This document shows, piece by piece, positions 21,780-32,769 of a stretch of DNA of 64,000 bases; the stretch's first letter is position 1, and each line of letters opens with the position of its first letter. The notes under the pieces are model-generated. The model was not told where the DNA came from. It made no database searches and saw nothing but the letters and a program-made list of their open reading frames with translations. This DNA comes from Heloderma charlesbogerti (lineage: Eukaryota; Chordata; Lepidosauria; Squamata; Helodermatidae): contig JANEZZ010001513.1 in the NCBI GenBank assembly GCA_026122225.1, positions 1,674,001 through 1,738,000 on the forward strand, written 5' to 3'. The translations under genes and the position numbers were made by a program.

Positions 21780-22555
21780 CACCCCATTGCAACTGCACAG
21801 CAATGCGGCTTTGAGTCAGCATGCCCTGCGATACACTCACGATGTACTGCGCGCTTCCCTAACAGACTCGCCGTGCCCCTTTTTTTTTTTTTTTGCCATT
21901 TTACTGAAATGAGCAGCTGTGCAGTCCCATGAGTGTGGGGGTGCAACACTTCAGTGGCTGTTTTGTATCTGAGGAGCTCTGCTGTGTCTTTCTGTCCCTT
22001 TTTAGGTAAAAGGAGGGTGTTTTGTGCTCCTTCATTTCCACACCATCAGTTTGACAGTTCCCCAGCCCGAGACTCTCATGATGGTTTGCACTCACAAGCG
22101 TGAGCGCTACATGCCCAGCCTTCACTCCAAAATGGTGGCCGAAGTGATGTTAGTCCTCCCCCAAGAACCCCCTCCCCGGCCCTTGGGTACTGAGTTCACA
22201 ACCCTTGCAAAGAGATGAAGCTGCAAAACTGTGCAAAACTGTGATTAAATAGATGAAAACGCATCTCTGTGCCTCTGTAGCTGTGCAGCTGCGAAGGGAT
22301 GGGGGAAGTAAAGGGGCGACACAGAGTGACGTAGCCACTACGCACGCCTACAACACGCCCACTGCAAACTGCGAAGTCAGTTCAGGGAAGGAACAGATGG
22401 CCCGCAACCACAGGGAAACCCGCAGCAAACCCCCCAAATCGCAGTAAAACTACTCCTTCCGGACAAAACCATGGATGGCTGTGAAGTCGTGACTATGTCA
22501 TCTGTCATGAGGGACCTCGGCTCGCACACACCCTGGAGTAAAAGCCTGGTGTAGA
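21780..22555. other. spacer between inverted tandem blocks
   Basis: No gene is recognised. A T-run lies at 21878-21894. The last 60 bases ('ggagtaaaagcctggtgtagatggggcc') resemble a MITE end also seen inverted at 17515-17550. Confidence 0.45.
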
Positions 22556-22561
22556 TGGGGC

Positions 22562-22800
22562 CTAGGGGAGGCTGTCTGTCAAGTTTGGTCCTGATCCTGC
22601 AAACTCCCAAAGGTTTATAGCAATCAGCCCCTTCTTGCACCACTCAGGATATTTGCTCCTCTGGGGTAATTGTGCTGGATTTTGATGGTGGATCAGGTGC
22701 CTCCTGACTAGGGGAGGCTGTGTATGAAGTTTGGTCCTGATCCCGCAAACCTCCAAGGTTTTATAGCCACCACCCCTTTTTGGTGCACACAGGATTTTCG
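22562..22800. repeat. 146-bp tandem repeat block, orientation B
   Basis: The unit starts 'ctaggggaggctgt' at 22562 and again at 22708, exactly 146 bp apart. Each has 'agtttggtcctgatcc.gcaaac' and a 'tttatagc' motif. It is inverted with respect to 21345-21640. The second unit is cut near 22800. Confidence 0.8.
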
Positions 22801-22889
22801 CTCCTTGGTGAGTGATTGCTTATTTCCTCCCATAGACAGTGCTGATGATTTCAGATGTTTCCATTAGACGGGAGAATGCCTGTGAGGAC

Positions 22890-23584
22890 TAGGGATGTAT
22901 GAAATCCCTACCTGGCTCTGTGCCGGTCAATCTGGAGTGGGGGGGAGGCACTCCATCCCTCCCCCTGGAATCCTCCCTGGCCGGCTCCGCTCCGTGGTGG
23001 CTCCATGGAGCCGCTGGCCGGGGCCAGCTGCAGCTGGAGTTCCGGCTGCTGCTGGGCTGCTGCGGCTGCAAGTGGTGGCCATCGTAGTGGCCGCCATTTG
23101 CGTCTTTGCAGTAAGCCGTGATAGGCTGCATAAGTATTTACGGAGCCTATCACGGCAAAAGGCAACCATGCAAATGGCAGCTGCTATGCCATTTGCGTGG
23201 CTGCCTTTTGCCGTGATAGGCTACATAAATACTTACGTAGCCAATCACGGCTTACTGCAAGGACACAAATGGCATAGCGGCCGCCATTTGCACCCCTGTT
23301 CTTTGCCGTGATAGGCTACGTAAGTATTTATGAAGCCAGTCATGGCTTACTACAACGACGCAAATGGTGGCTGCTACAATGGCTACCATTTGCAGCAGGA
23401 GCAGCCCGGCAGTGGCCAGGAGACTTGCCGGAGCCGCCGCTGCCACCGCATCTGCTGTTCCGTCCCTGGGGGATTCTGTAGGGTGGCGGGGTGGGGAAGG
23501 CCGTTCCACCACAGATTCCCGGGGGCCAGATTCTAAAGAATCCAGGCTCACTGGAGTCCATGGCGGAATTCTCTGACATCCCTA
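22890..23584. mobile_element. non-autonomous hAT-type element with palindrome array, copy 2
   Basis: The element is 695 bp, bounded by the inverted repeat TAGGGATGT...ACATCCCTA and flanked by identical 8-mers GTGAGGAC at 22882-22889 and 23585-23592. The left arm ('cctggctctg', 'ggggggaggc', 'ctggaatcct', 'tggagccgctggccgg') and the right arm ('ttccaccacagattcc..gggggcc', 'gcggaattctc') match copy 1. It has three palindromes of about 39-40 nt at 23116-23155, 23211-23250 and 23306-23344, spaced exactly 95 bp. They are separated by inverted pairs of the 'caaatggcagc' type. Copy 1 has five such palindromes, so the array differs in unit number. There is no transposase frame. Confidence 0.9.
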
Positions 23585-23599
23585 GTGAGGACCAGAGTG

Positions 23600-23990
23600 G
23601 CAGCGATCTGAATCACTCTTGCTGCACAACTCTGTAGGTGAGCAAAATTACCCACGGTGCCCGACAGACGATACGATAACCCATGATGGTTTAAATAAGC
23701 TTAGTCCAAACCCAGTCAAAAATTTAAAAAATAAAGAGAAAAGCAAGAGGTTGCTCCTCACTTAATACTTGTCCTAAATAAAACAACAGACAGCCATTTT
23801 ATGGTTTACTTCATTGCAGGCAATCTACAGGGAGATGCAGTAGTTCTTAAGTTGGAAATTTAGGATCCAAGCACAGTGTAGGATCCACTGGATAATATAT
23901 TTACCAGCTCCATGACTGACAGACCCTAGCAACAGCCTTGGTTCTGTTCTTATATGAAAACTTGGCTATGAAATTAGTCTGGGTGCACCA
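23600..23990. other. mostly unassigned; repeat fragment at 23655-23705
   Basis: 'gataacccatgatggttt..ataagctta' matches 21140-21170. No gene is recognised in the rest. Confidence 0.45.
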
Positions 23991-23999
23991 TAGGGTAAA

Positions 24000-24089
24000 A
24001 TTAAACATAAGTCCTATTTAGAGTAACCCATTGAAATGAATGAGACGTAAGTTAGTCATGATTTATTCATTTCAGTGGGTCTGCTGACT
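24000..24089. repeat. palindromic 'cccattgaaatgaatgag' repeat
   Basis: 'taacccattgaaatgaatga' and 'attcatttcagtgggtc' are inverted partners around 'taagttagtcatg'. It is related to the repeats at 14583-14680 and directly abuts the CR1 3' end. Confidence 0.6.
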
Positions 24090-24090
24090 T

Positions 24091-24322
24091 TCATAGAATC
24101 ATAGAATCATAGAATAGTAGGGTTGGAAGGGGCCTACAAGGCCATCGAGTCCAACCCCCTGCTCAATGCAGGAATCCAAGTCAAAGCATCCCTGACAAAT
24201 GGCTGTCCAGCCTCATCTTGAAGGCCACCAGTGTGGGAGAGTCCACCACCTCCCTAGGTAATTGGTTCCACTGTCGTATTGCTCTTACAGTCAGGAAGTT
24301 TTTCCTGATGTTCAGCCGGAAA
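24091..24322 (-). mobile_element. CR1 LINE 3' end
   Basis: The plus strand starts with three direct copies of 'tcatagaa', the inverse of the 8-bp repeat that ends CR1 elements. It continues 'tagggttggaaggggcc', 'catcgagtccaaccccctg', 'tggctgtccagcctcatc' and 'accacctccctaggtaattgg', and stops in 'tttttcctgatgttcagc'. This is the 3' UTR plus the last ORF2 codons in antisense. It is strongly 5'-truncated, and matches 48780-49000. Confidence 0.9.
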
Positions 24323-24475
24323 CATCATCGAAAATTCATTTCATTGAATTTTACCCAATGAGGTGGAGAACACATAACAACAGAGCAGGGCTAGTTCAGA
24401 TAATATCCAGCTGAGATGATTTGCTGGTGCTTGGGACTATCAGGAAACACCAAGCAGGAAGAAACAATAGAAACA

Positions 24476-24840
24476 TTTTATTTATTTATTCATGCATGCA
24501 GAGCAGCACATTATAAATTACCACAATATCTAAAGGACTAAAACAAACTCAAACCCTGGGCAAATAAAAAGCCTTTTACCTGGAACTGAAAAGAAAACAA
24601 AGATGCTGCCAGGTGACCATTCCTGGAAAGCAAATTCACAACAGAGAAAGCCCTGCCTCGTGCCATCAGCCGTCTTGGTACAGAGGGACTCAGAGCTGGG
24701 ACAGGAGACAATCTTAACTCCCAGGCAAGTTCATAATGAAAAGTGCAGCCTGACCATTAGAACTGGAGGTAACTCTGGCCAATGCAGCAGAGATGATATT
24801 TTAACTCCATCACTGTATTCCGAACTGCACTTAAAATAGG
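24476..24840 (-). pseudogene. L2-like LINE 3' end
   Basis: It starts 'ttttatttatttattcatgc' (the inverse of an A/T-rich tail). The C-terminal ORF block follows in antisense: 'aaaaagccttttacctgg', 'aaattcacaacagagaaagccctgcctcg'. It is decayed and 5'-truncated near 24840. Confidence 0.5.
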
Positions 24841-25650
24841 GATCTACTGCTTGTTTCCCTCTTCAGCAAGGTTTGCTCCTCCACCATATGCCTATTCAGG
24901 TATTCTCTTTCTTCAAGTGATGAGGGAGAGCGGGTTTGAGGTGGCAAGTCCTGCCACCTCCAGTGGATCATCTTTCCCTTGCTTGTAGCCCTCTACAAGT
25001 TGAAGGATGAACTTCTGAAGTGGAGGGCCTCCTGTACTCAGAGCCTCATGCAGTTTAGAACCATGACCTTCCATAGTTCTGAACTGCACAGCAACTCCAC
25101 AGGATGGATAGAAAAGGCTCTCTGCTGCTGAAGTTATCTTTGAAGATGAGAGGCTGGGAGGAGCCATTTCACCTCAGGGGAAGGATTAAATGTGTCGCCT
25201 CACAGCCCCTTTGTACTGTTGTTGCCCCTTCTTGTGAGTAATTTGTGAAAAGCATGCTAAGAACTTGGGGAAAGTCCCTATGGAAAATATGAATGAAGCT
25301 ATTTCACTCATGGGTTCCCTTCTGAAAGAAGAAGAGTGGCAAACTATAGCAGGATAGTTTTATATTGACATGACCTAATACAATTGACATGAGCCAATAT
25401 AACTGCTCTGCTGAGATGGATGGAAACACAAAAGCTTGGGAAAGTATCTTATTTCTGAAATGGTTGTATAGGAGGTCTCTATTGCCCTCAAGGCCAAGTG
25501 TTGGCTGAAAACCAGCTTAACTATCTTAGCTTTCTTCTAGGCAATATAGTTTTGTGAGGTAGTTAGGATTTCACAATAGCTTTGCAAAACTTTGATTCCT
25601 AGAGTTCTCTTTTGGGAAACTTTGCAGTTAAACCTGCTTGAAACTGGCTT
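24841..25650. other. unassigned stretch
   Basis: An 84-codon minus frame (24913-25167) has no recognised domain. 24939-24961 is a short perfect palindrome-like motif ('gaggtggcaagtcctgccacctc' with a 3-base mismatch centre). No gene is called. Confidence 0.4.
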
Positions 25651-25654
25651 AGAT

Positions 25655-25770
25655 TTATAGTGTAGGGCTGGATCTAGGATCTGCCTTCCATGAGAGGGAG
25701 GGATTTGCCACAAGCAGAAGGACCCTTCTACTTGATTTTTGTGGATCCCCACACAACCACAGTGCACTCC
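25655..25770. repeat. dispersed repeat shared with 60175-60310
   Basis: 'ggatcta.gatctgccttccatgagag' and 'cactccattcagcagggt' occur in the same order at 60 kb. There the copy is cut by the L2 LINE that starts at 60314. Confidence 0.55.
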
Positions 25771-27517
25771 ATTCAGCAGGGTCTCTGATGAATGGGGTAG
25801 CATTTTCAGGGGGCTGGAGGGGCTGCAGAGGGAAGAAGGGAGTAGAGAAGTCCGTTTCTGCCAATGTAGTTGATCCAGCTTAAACCTGGATCCAACTCCA
25901 TATGTATTTTATGTTTGCCCCTATAGTACTGTCCCGTCCAACTTTACCTGTTGAATCTTATTATATTATTTACCCCTTTCTGGTATGAGATAAAGATTGT
26001 CTCTGGTGCTGGAACTTCATGCTAACTGTGCCTGCTTGGCTGGTAGGACAATGATCTGTCTCACTGAACATCTGGATCCCACAACTCCACTGTGTGTAGT
26101 GAATGTGAAACATCTGAATGTTTTAGTGTTTGGAGAGTGAGATGCTGAGTGGCAATAAAAGTGCACAGATTTATGGTATCTAAATATGAAAATGAGCTTT
26201 CAGTATTGTCAGGTAAAATAATATTTTGAAGCTGATATTTCACAAATCCATTGCTTGGGCATGTCACCAGACCCTTTGGAAGCAGCTTGTTCAATGGCAT
26301 ACTATGCACCCCTTGTTCATTTGGTGCTGAACAAACGTGCCCATTTTTCTTTGTCAAATATTTGACGGTATGTAATACCACTCCATTCATTCTCCTTCTC
26401 CTTCCTCACAGAGTTTCCTTTGTGTTTTTTTTTTATGTATCTGTATTTTTAGTGTTTAGTCTAACACTTCCTTATTCCCACTGATCTGAAATCAAGCTAT
26501 GCAGCCTGTGTGCTTGGGAAGCTCCAGCAATGTGGTCAGGGCTGAGAGGCCTAGGAAAGCTGTGGAGCTGTGCATCAGAGGCTTCCTCCTTCTTTTACCA
26601 GCTGAAATGAACAGGGGCCATTGAAAACTGAGGAGTGCACAGAAAGATAAACACTGATCCCTCTGTTTTCAGCTGTTAGCAAATAAATGCTATTGCTAAT
26701 GATTATTTATAGAAAACTCATGCATATGGAAATGAACTTCAATCCAGCATTTCTCAAAGACCAATTTGCTTCCCAAATCAACGTTAAAATCAGTGTTTAA
26801 ATTTCAGGAAGACATAAATAATGATTAGTCGCCATACCCTAAGTGGATATCATTTCTGTTGTTTGCACTATGGTGCACAACTGTGGAATCTGCTTGTGGG
26901 AGCACTGTGGTTCTGGCGTTCAAACTCAGTTCTTTTCCTCTTTTAGACCAAAGCAAGTGTGGTGTAATTCTGCTCAAAGTCAATTAAGGCACCCCTTAAA
27001 TTTACAAGGATGTGACAGAGAGCAGAATTTAGCCATCTGTCTCTTCTTTCTGTCATGAAACCAACTTGCATCAATTGAAATAACATCTTTTGTCTTCTAG
27101 TCTATTGCTGCGGCTGTTAATCTTACTGCAGCTTCCCTATTGGGTCCTTCCCAAAGCATGCATTCTCCCCCACCCCACCCCACCCCACTCCCTCATTCTT
27201 CCACGATCCCCACCACATCCTCCTGACTGCAGCCTCATCAACCCCCACCTTTAGCTCTTCTCCCTTTCTCTAGTCCTGTAAAAGCATGTCTTACTTGGTG
27301 GATTGCATCCTCATTTTATATTCATTAAAGCAGTTTTAAAAGTGCACCCTTTCGATGAAACGTTTTGCTGTGCATTTCTATCAGGCCTTGATTTCTCATT
27401 TGTTCAAATTGCCACAGTTTCATTGCCTGGCCTGTATAACCTTGTCTTAATGAAGACTTGGGTGGCTATCCTGTATACAGTTAGACTACTTAAATCTCAT
27501 AGACTTCAGTAAGCAAC

Positions 27518-27562
<45 letters not shown>

Positions 27563-28075
27563 ATTATACAGCCTTTAATTGCTAGATTCCATGCAGTTTT
27601 CCAATGGAACATGCTTAGATTCATATCCTGATTTTTTTTTAAACTTCTCATTAGTAATTCTTTTTACTTATCCTAGTAATTCAAGAATATCACCAGTATC
27701 ACCAATTTTTTTAAAAAATATATTTGTGCTTATAAATTGTACTAAAAATGAATTGCATGTTCAACAGAAAAATAGAAGGCAAACAAACAGCAGTATGCTA
27801 AATACGTATATGATGTCAACTTGGTATAAAATAGAGATAAATGTTTGATTGAACACAGAAGATGGCTGAGCATTCAGACTGTTGATGACATGTGCTTGAA
27901 GCTTGAACTGGATGCAGTTTGATCAAAAAATCCTGAACATTTGACCAGGGCTTCTTGTGACTGTGGAATACTAGCGTTGAGATTTTTCATCAATGTTGGT
28001 TGGAAACACTATTTTCTCCTTCAGGAGACTAGGATGACAGACTCTCTACAATAAATCCTCCTTAAGCAATAATAA
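25771..28075. other. unassigned stretch with microsatellites
   Basis: No gene is recognised. A (CACCC)n run is at 27163-27187 and a (GT)n microsatellite at 27518-27559. The 109-codon minus frame at 26061-26390 has no recognised domain. Confidence 0.45.
27518..27559. repeat. (GT)n microsatellite
   Basis: An alternating GT run of about 42 bases. Confidence 0.97.
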
Positions 28076-28079
28076 GTCC

Positions 28080-28265
28080 CCACTCGGCCATGGAAGCTCA
28101 CTGGGTGACTTTGGGCCAGTCACACACTCTCAGCCCAACCTACCTCACAGGGTTGTTGTTGTGAGGATAAGATAAAATGGAGAGGAGGAGGATAATGGAA
28201 GCCGCCTTGGGTGCCTTGCAAGAGGAAAAAAGGCGGGATATAAATGCAATAATAAATAAAATAAA
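28080..28265 (+). mobile_element. tRNA-derived SINE with L2-like tail, 5' truncated
   Basis: It reads 'ggccatggaagctcactggg', 'tgactttgggccagtcaca', 'ctcacagggttgttg', 'aagccgccttgggtgcc' and 'ggcgggatataaatgcaata', with an (AATAAA)n tail. The tRNA-like head is missing here but present in the copy at 62690-62925. The 3' part resembles L2 tails, which suggests mobilisation by that LINE. Confidence 0.75.
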
Positions 28266-28504
28266 TTGACATCACCCATTCTGTCTATCAGCTTCTCCCA
28301 ACCCTCTCAGTTTTTAGGGAAGGCAACTGCAACGATTACCATGAAAACCCCCTGCGGCTGTTTCATAACTTTAACCAGCAGGGTTTTAAGCAAGTATGGA
28401 ATAAATACTGCAGGTAATCTTCCGAACTGATCGATCAGGATCAGCTGCCCATGTTGATACTCTTGGATCTGATAGCTTTCTTCACCATTCAGTAATAGTC
28501 CATT

Positions 28505-29055
28505 TGTGGCAAAGACATGGAAGCTCTTTCAGCCCGAGGGCCAAATTCCATCTTAGAGAAGCTCTCAGGGGTCGCATTCCAGTGGTGGGTGGGGTCACAG
28601 GCAAAAGGGGCAGGGCCAAAAACCAGCATATTTGAGCTTACATTCCATTCCATTTATTTTATTTATATCCCACCTTTCTTCCGTCATGGAACGCAAGGTG
28701 GCTACATGCAGTTCCCAGGGGATCTCCCCTCCAAGCACTGACCAGTCCCAGACCTACCTAGCTTCAGCAAGGCGGCTGCCTCATATGCCTTCAGACCATG
28801 TCCTGGGACCTTAAAGGTTTTATTGCCTAAAGCTTAAAGGTGTCATTGCCAGCTACTAAGCCTTAGAGAGGCATTTTAACCTTTTAGAATGGGAGCAAAA
28901 TTGTGCAAACCCCAGGGAACCACCACACAAGCGTTGGTTGGGAGAAGGGGGCTGGGCCAGGGAAAGGGGGCGTGGCCATCTAAGGAACCCCAGAGGACAC
29001 TATGTGGGTTGGATTTGGCCCTGGAGCCTGAAGTTCAGCACCCCTACTGGAAACA
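28505..29055. mobile_element. MITE, 'gggccacattcc' family, copy 2, split by a SINE
   Basis: 28505-28644 ('cagcccgagggccaaattcc', 'ggcaaaaggggcagggcc') and 28860-29055 ('aaccaccacacaagcgttgg', 'ggcgtggccatcta', 'ggatttggccctgg') match the two halves of 14930-15255. The SINE at 28645-28810 and some extra sequence interrupt it. Confidence 0.7.
28645..28810 (-). mobile_element. 5S rRNA-like SINE (SINE3-type head)
   Basis: On the plus strand it starts with 'ccatttattttatttatatc' (the inverse of an L2-like tail, 'tatcccacctttctt', 'caaggtggct'). Next come 'ttcccaggggatctcccctc', 'caagcactgaccag', 'cctacctagcttcag' and 'ccttcagaccatg'. These follow, in order, the antisense of a 5S rRNA: 'tctcccatccaagtactaac', 'tgcttagcttc', 'ttcag..gtatgg'. 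I infer a 5S-derived head with an L2-like tail. It is too diverged to be a 5S gene. Confidence 0.6.
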
Positions 29056-29371
29056 AAGTGGCTTGCTTGGATGCCTTGCTTGGCCCACCTCTCTTCCAAA
29101 AGTGACTCTCTTGGGGCCCCAGGAGGCTTGAGGTTCTGCATGTCTGGTTTTATGGCCTTCATTAGGTATAGTTCAATTTTGTCATAGTAGATTTGTTCCT
29201 TCTTCTTGGAATGTCACAGGCAGATTTGAGGGCGTTTTAGGATCAAATATGGCTTTCTTTTGTCAATGTGCAAGTGAGGCCATGTATGAGTAAGAGCGGG
29301 GCATTCTTGGGCAGCAATACTATCAGGACATATGTGATGCTTCACCAGAAGCATGTTCCCAACTCTTACAG

Positions 29372-29504
29372 CAGGGCCAGGGAACCTCCAACCCTCCAGA
29401 TGTTATTGAACTACAATGCCCATCAGCCCGAGCCATGGTTAATGGTCAGGGATGCTGGGGATTGCAGTGCAACAACAACTGGAGGCCCACAGGTTCCCCA
29501 GCCT
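29372..29504. mobile_element. palindromic hAT-like MITE ('ggactacaactcccat' family)
   Basis: Inverted arms 'cagggccagggaacctcc..ccctccagatgtt' and 'caacaact.ggaggcccacaggttcccca' enclose 'gaactacaatgcccatcagcc'. Partial relatives are at 648-722, 30060-30172 and 57627-57749. The terminal CAGGG and the palindromic build suggest hAT. Near-identical flanks ('tcttaca' / 'tcttaag') hint at a decayed duplication. Confidence 0.65.
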
Positions 29505-29507
29505 AGT

Positions 29508-29830
29508 CTTAAGAAAATAAACAGAGCCTTGCTGGATCAGACCAAGGGTCCATCAAGTCCAGCTTTCTGTTCACAGAGTAGCCAGCCAGCTGTTGGCTGG
29601 GAACCCACAAGCAGGACATGAGTGCAGCAGCAGCCTCCCACCAAGCTCCTCAGTTACTGGTGCACATAGGCTCACTGCCTCTGATACTGGAGGTAGCACA
29701 TAGCCATCAGGACTAATAGCCATTGATAGCCTTCTCCTCCAGGAATTTGTCTAACCCCCTTTTAAAGGCATCCAAATTGGTGGCCATCACTACATTTTGT
29801 GGTAGCGAACAGTGTCAAGCTGAGCCCAGG
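29508..29830 (-). mobile_element. CR1-like LINE 3' end
   Basis: Read on the minus strand, the last ORF2 codons give a short conserved-looking C-terminus (TNLDAFKRGLDKFLEEKAIN) before a stop. The 3' UTR ends 'ttggtctgatccagcaagg..ctctgttt'. On the plus strand this is the familiar 'gccttgctggatcagaccaa' sequence of reptile genomes. I call it CR1-like because of its layout; the exact subfamily is not known to me. Confidence 0.6.
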
Positions 29831-30059
29831 GCTTGGATGAAAATGCAAAGTGGGCCCCATTCACACAATCCTTTGAGACTGTTAAAACAGCAATATTTTT
29901 GTTGGCCACAAGCAGCCATAAAAATCTAAACTCCACTGTCTCTTAATCAGGGAACATGTGCAATCCAGTCACTGCTACCTAGATTATTTTCCTAAAGAAA
30001 TTCCCAGGCATCCCCCTCCTCTTCTAGCTGCCAGTGCTGCCCACAGCATCTGGGGGCAG

Positions 30060-30172
30060 CCTTTGCCAGCCTGGCGCCTTTCAAATGTGTTGGACTACAA
30101 CTCCCATCATCCCCAACCAGCATGGCTATTAGGATATGACATATCTGGAGGGCACCAAGTCGGTGAAGCTCT
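30060..30172. mobile_element. hAT-like palindromic MITE, partial
   Basis: 'tgttggactacaactcccat' and 'catccccaaccagcatgg', with a decayed second arm ('tctggagggcaccaa'), match the element at 29372-29504. Confidence 0.6.
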
Positions 30173-31480
30173 TGGGGGGCCCTTTCTAGAATTCTCCCAC
30201 CCCTGTACTTTGTCCTGCATTCCTGGCAAGGAGCTGTCCCTGGGGGTTCCACCACAAAACTAGCTTTCTTTGGTGTCAACAGCCATGTTCACTCTCAGGG
30301 CTGGCTCCAGATTTGAAGGGGCCCTTGGCAGCTGATGGACTTACCTTCTGGTGGTGGGTGGCAGCAGCATCATTTGAGTCTGGCAGCTACCACTTTAATT
30401 TCCATGAATGCCCCAGGATGATGCTAGAGTAACCAGTTACACATTGTGAGAAAAGAGGGCAAAAGATGACCCAGGGTTGCACAAAAATTACATATGCTAA
30501 TTTATATGTAGAGGTGCAAATGCAGAAATAATTAATATAATTTAAATAGAAATACAATATACCTCACCATAGTTGGCGGAGATTGTGCCTAGGTGACTTG
30601 TGTGCCTGCTCAGGCTGCTGACGCGGTGCTAACTCTTAATGGACAATTTCAAGGCCCCTGTGCTCCCTTCTTACAGTTTCCTACCGTTTATCTTTAAGCC
30701 TGACTTGGACTGGACAGCCTTTCAAATAGAGGACTGTAAACAAGGACACCTGGGCGCCCTATATCAGGGGCTTAATGGGAAATGGTGGCTGCTCAGTGCT
30801 GAGTGGAGTACTGGTTTTAAAGCCCCCCCTCAATAGATATCATGTGGGAAGCTTGGGTCTTTACAGCAGCCCAAGGGTGCCGTACATTGGCGCCATGCCT
30901 GCTCACTCCCCCAGCTGTGGCTGCCTCAGAGACAAATGGCCAGATGCCCTTACTTCTGAGCTAGGGGAGAAGGAAAGGCTCATAGCGGAAAGAAGACTGC
31001 ACTGAGGTGATATGGGCAAAGTTAATCAATCATGGAATGTTATTTAAAGAGCTGAGGTGCTAATACTGGACACAGAAATACTGAAAAAGTAATTTGTTTT
31101 AACCTGGGACATCAATTATTGTAACCATAATATAGATTTCACTATTCAAGAAAAGCATAAAGAAAAATATTGAGTATTTAAAATCCTAGAACAAATACAT
31201 CTACTTCAACCACCACCACCACGCATATAACTCCCAGAATTCTAGTATAAAGTTTATGCTATAAACTCACTTGTACTAAATGGAATTATAACATAAGGTA
31301 CACCTGAATATTGTAGTGTACGTTATGGACTGACAAATTTGACAGCAACAGTGTTTCTATGCACAATCTGAGCGAAAGCTGAAGAAAACAAACCAAAGCC
31401 ATTCCCAAAACCACAGTCACTGAAATGTTTTACCTGCAATGGAAGCAGTGGTAACTGGCCAGTAAATTCAGTATTATATT
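30173..31480. other. unassigned stretch
   Basis: 30295-30345 ('agggctggctcc..ggggcccttggca') resembles the start of a segment at 60003-60050, so a MITE end is possible. No gene is recognised. A short (CCA)n run is at 31210-31222. Confidence 0.4.
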
Positions 31481-31810
31481 CAGGACTGGTATCAAAGGCT
31501 AGCATGTTTAGGCACCTGTTGAGGGCCCACACCCCAGCAGGGACCCACTGACAAGAGCCCCCTGGATTTTATCGTCCTCCTCATCATAGCAACCTGTTTA
31601 TTCACCTTCCTCATGCTCTGGCCCAGGCAATGGTAGAGGTGAGAAGGAGCAGTAGATGCCACGGCCTACTTGCTCACTGCCTCTCTGCCTCTCAAGCAAG
31701 CAAGTGGAAGCAGTGATAAGAAGGAGGATGAGGAGCAATAGCAGATGGTGCCAGTGGTGATGAGTAGGTAAACTCACTGAGGGAGGGGCCCCACTGAGGG
31801 TGCCCTGGAC
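31481..31810. mobile_element. hAT-type MITE, inverted copy of 5623-5948
   Basis: It starts CAGGACTGG and ends near 'ggtgccctgg'. Its reverse complement aligns with 5623-5948 almost end to end. The 8-bp target duplication is not preserved here. Confidence 0.75.
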
Positions 31811-31854
31811 CATGTCTCCAGGACAATGGAAGGAGAAGTGAATGGAGGAGTACT

Positions 31855-32720
31855 GGATATTTTTAAAGGAATCATCTTTGCTGTGCTTTGGTCCAGGCAG
31901 GACTCCACGAGCGAGTGCTCCACACCAGTAAAAATCGCTTCACGGAACATACTTCCAGGTGGGAGTTGGAGTGAATGTCATCTGACTGGCAGGGGCTGCT
32001 CAACCAAAAAGAGAGGCTTCCCCTCCCCTCCCCACCTTTTTCCTTTCCCCTGAAACTCTAGATGCACCTTCATTTCAGGAGCAAGTCTCATTGATCACAA
32101 TGGGAGTTACTTCCAAGGAGACACACATATGCTTGTGCTGGGAAAGAGGGGGCACAGGGATGGGAAACCAGCCCCCTTTCTAACCGCAGGATCTCTATAA
32201 CAAAGGTGTGAAGTAGTTGCTTCCTAAGGCAATAAACCAAACAACAGAGAATCGGAGCCTCGAGATCGCGCTTTAGAGCACTTAGGGAATTTGGGTTTTA
32301 ACCTGTGCCATTTCAATTGAGGGGGATCTCTGTAAGTTCTGATGTGGGCATTCAGGGGAGAAGCCTCACTGAGCACAATGGGAGTTACTTCTGAGAAGAC
32401 ACTAACTGGTTTGTGCAGGGATGGGAAACACACAGGAAACACCCCTTGACCGAGGTCATGGTGTAAGGCACACCCCTGGGCAGAGCTAGCATACCTGAAG
32501 TAAATGCGGGGGTTAGGGCACACAACGACTATACCACAGAGAACCCGACTTAAGGAAAAGAATCAGACTTCAAGCAGTCTCAGGAAATCCGGTTTTTCCC
32601 TGATAAGCTCCAGGGTCATTGCTGGATGGCCACGACGTCATATATCCCTAATGACCTCCAAATGCAGCCAGCTCGGAGTAAATTGCTCATGGAAAACACC
32701 CCCTGCAAAGGTCCTCAAAA
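31855..32720. repeat. mosaic repeat R1, most complete copy
   Basis: The blocks in order are: A ('tttggtccaggcaggactcc', 'aaaaatcgcttcacggaaca', 'gaatgtcatctgactggcag'), B ('tgaaactctagatgcacc', 'cacaatgggagttacttcc'), a middle part, and C ('ggatgggaaacacacaggaa', 'acccgacttaaggaaaagaa', 'ccctgataagctccaggg', 'ggccacgacgtcat'). Blocks A/B recur inverted at 39676-40290, C at 39262-39560 (direct) and 39083-39262 (inverted), and a partial C at 38325-38490. It has no coding capacity. It could be a long non-autonomous DNA element or an LTR-like fragment. Confidence 0.6.
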
Positions 32721-32769
32721 ACCTGGAGCCAGCACTGCTCATTCTTCATAAATCATGGATGTGATTCAT

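Noticed and set aside
28690..28805. 5S rRNA gene
   Set aside because: Too diverged, truncated, and fused to an L2-like tail, so a SINE is the better reading.
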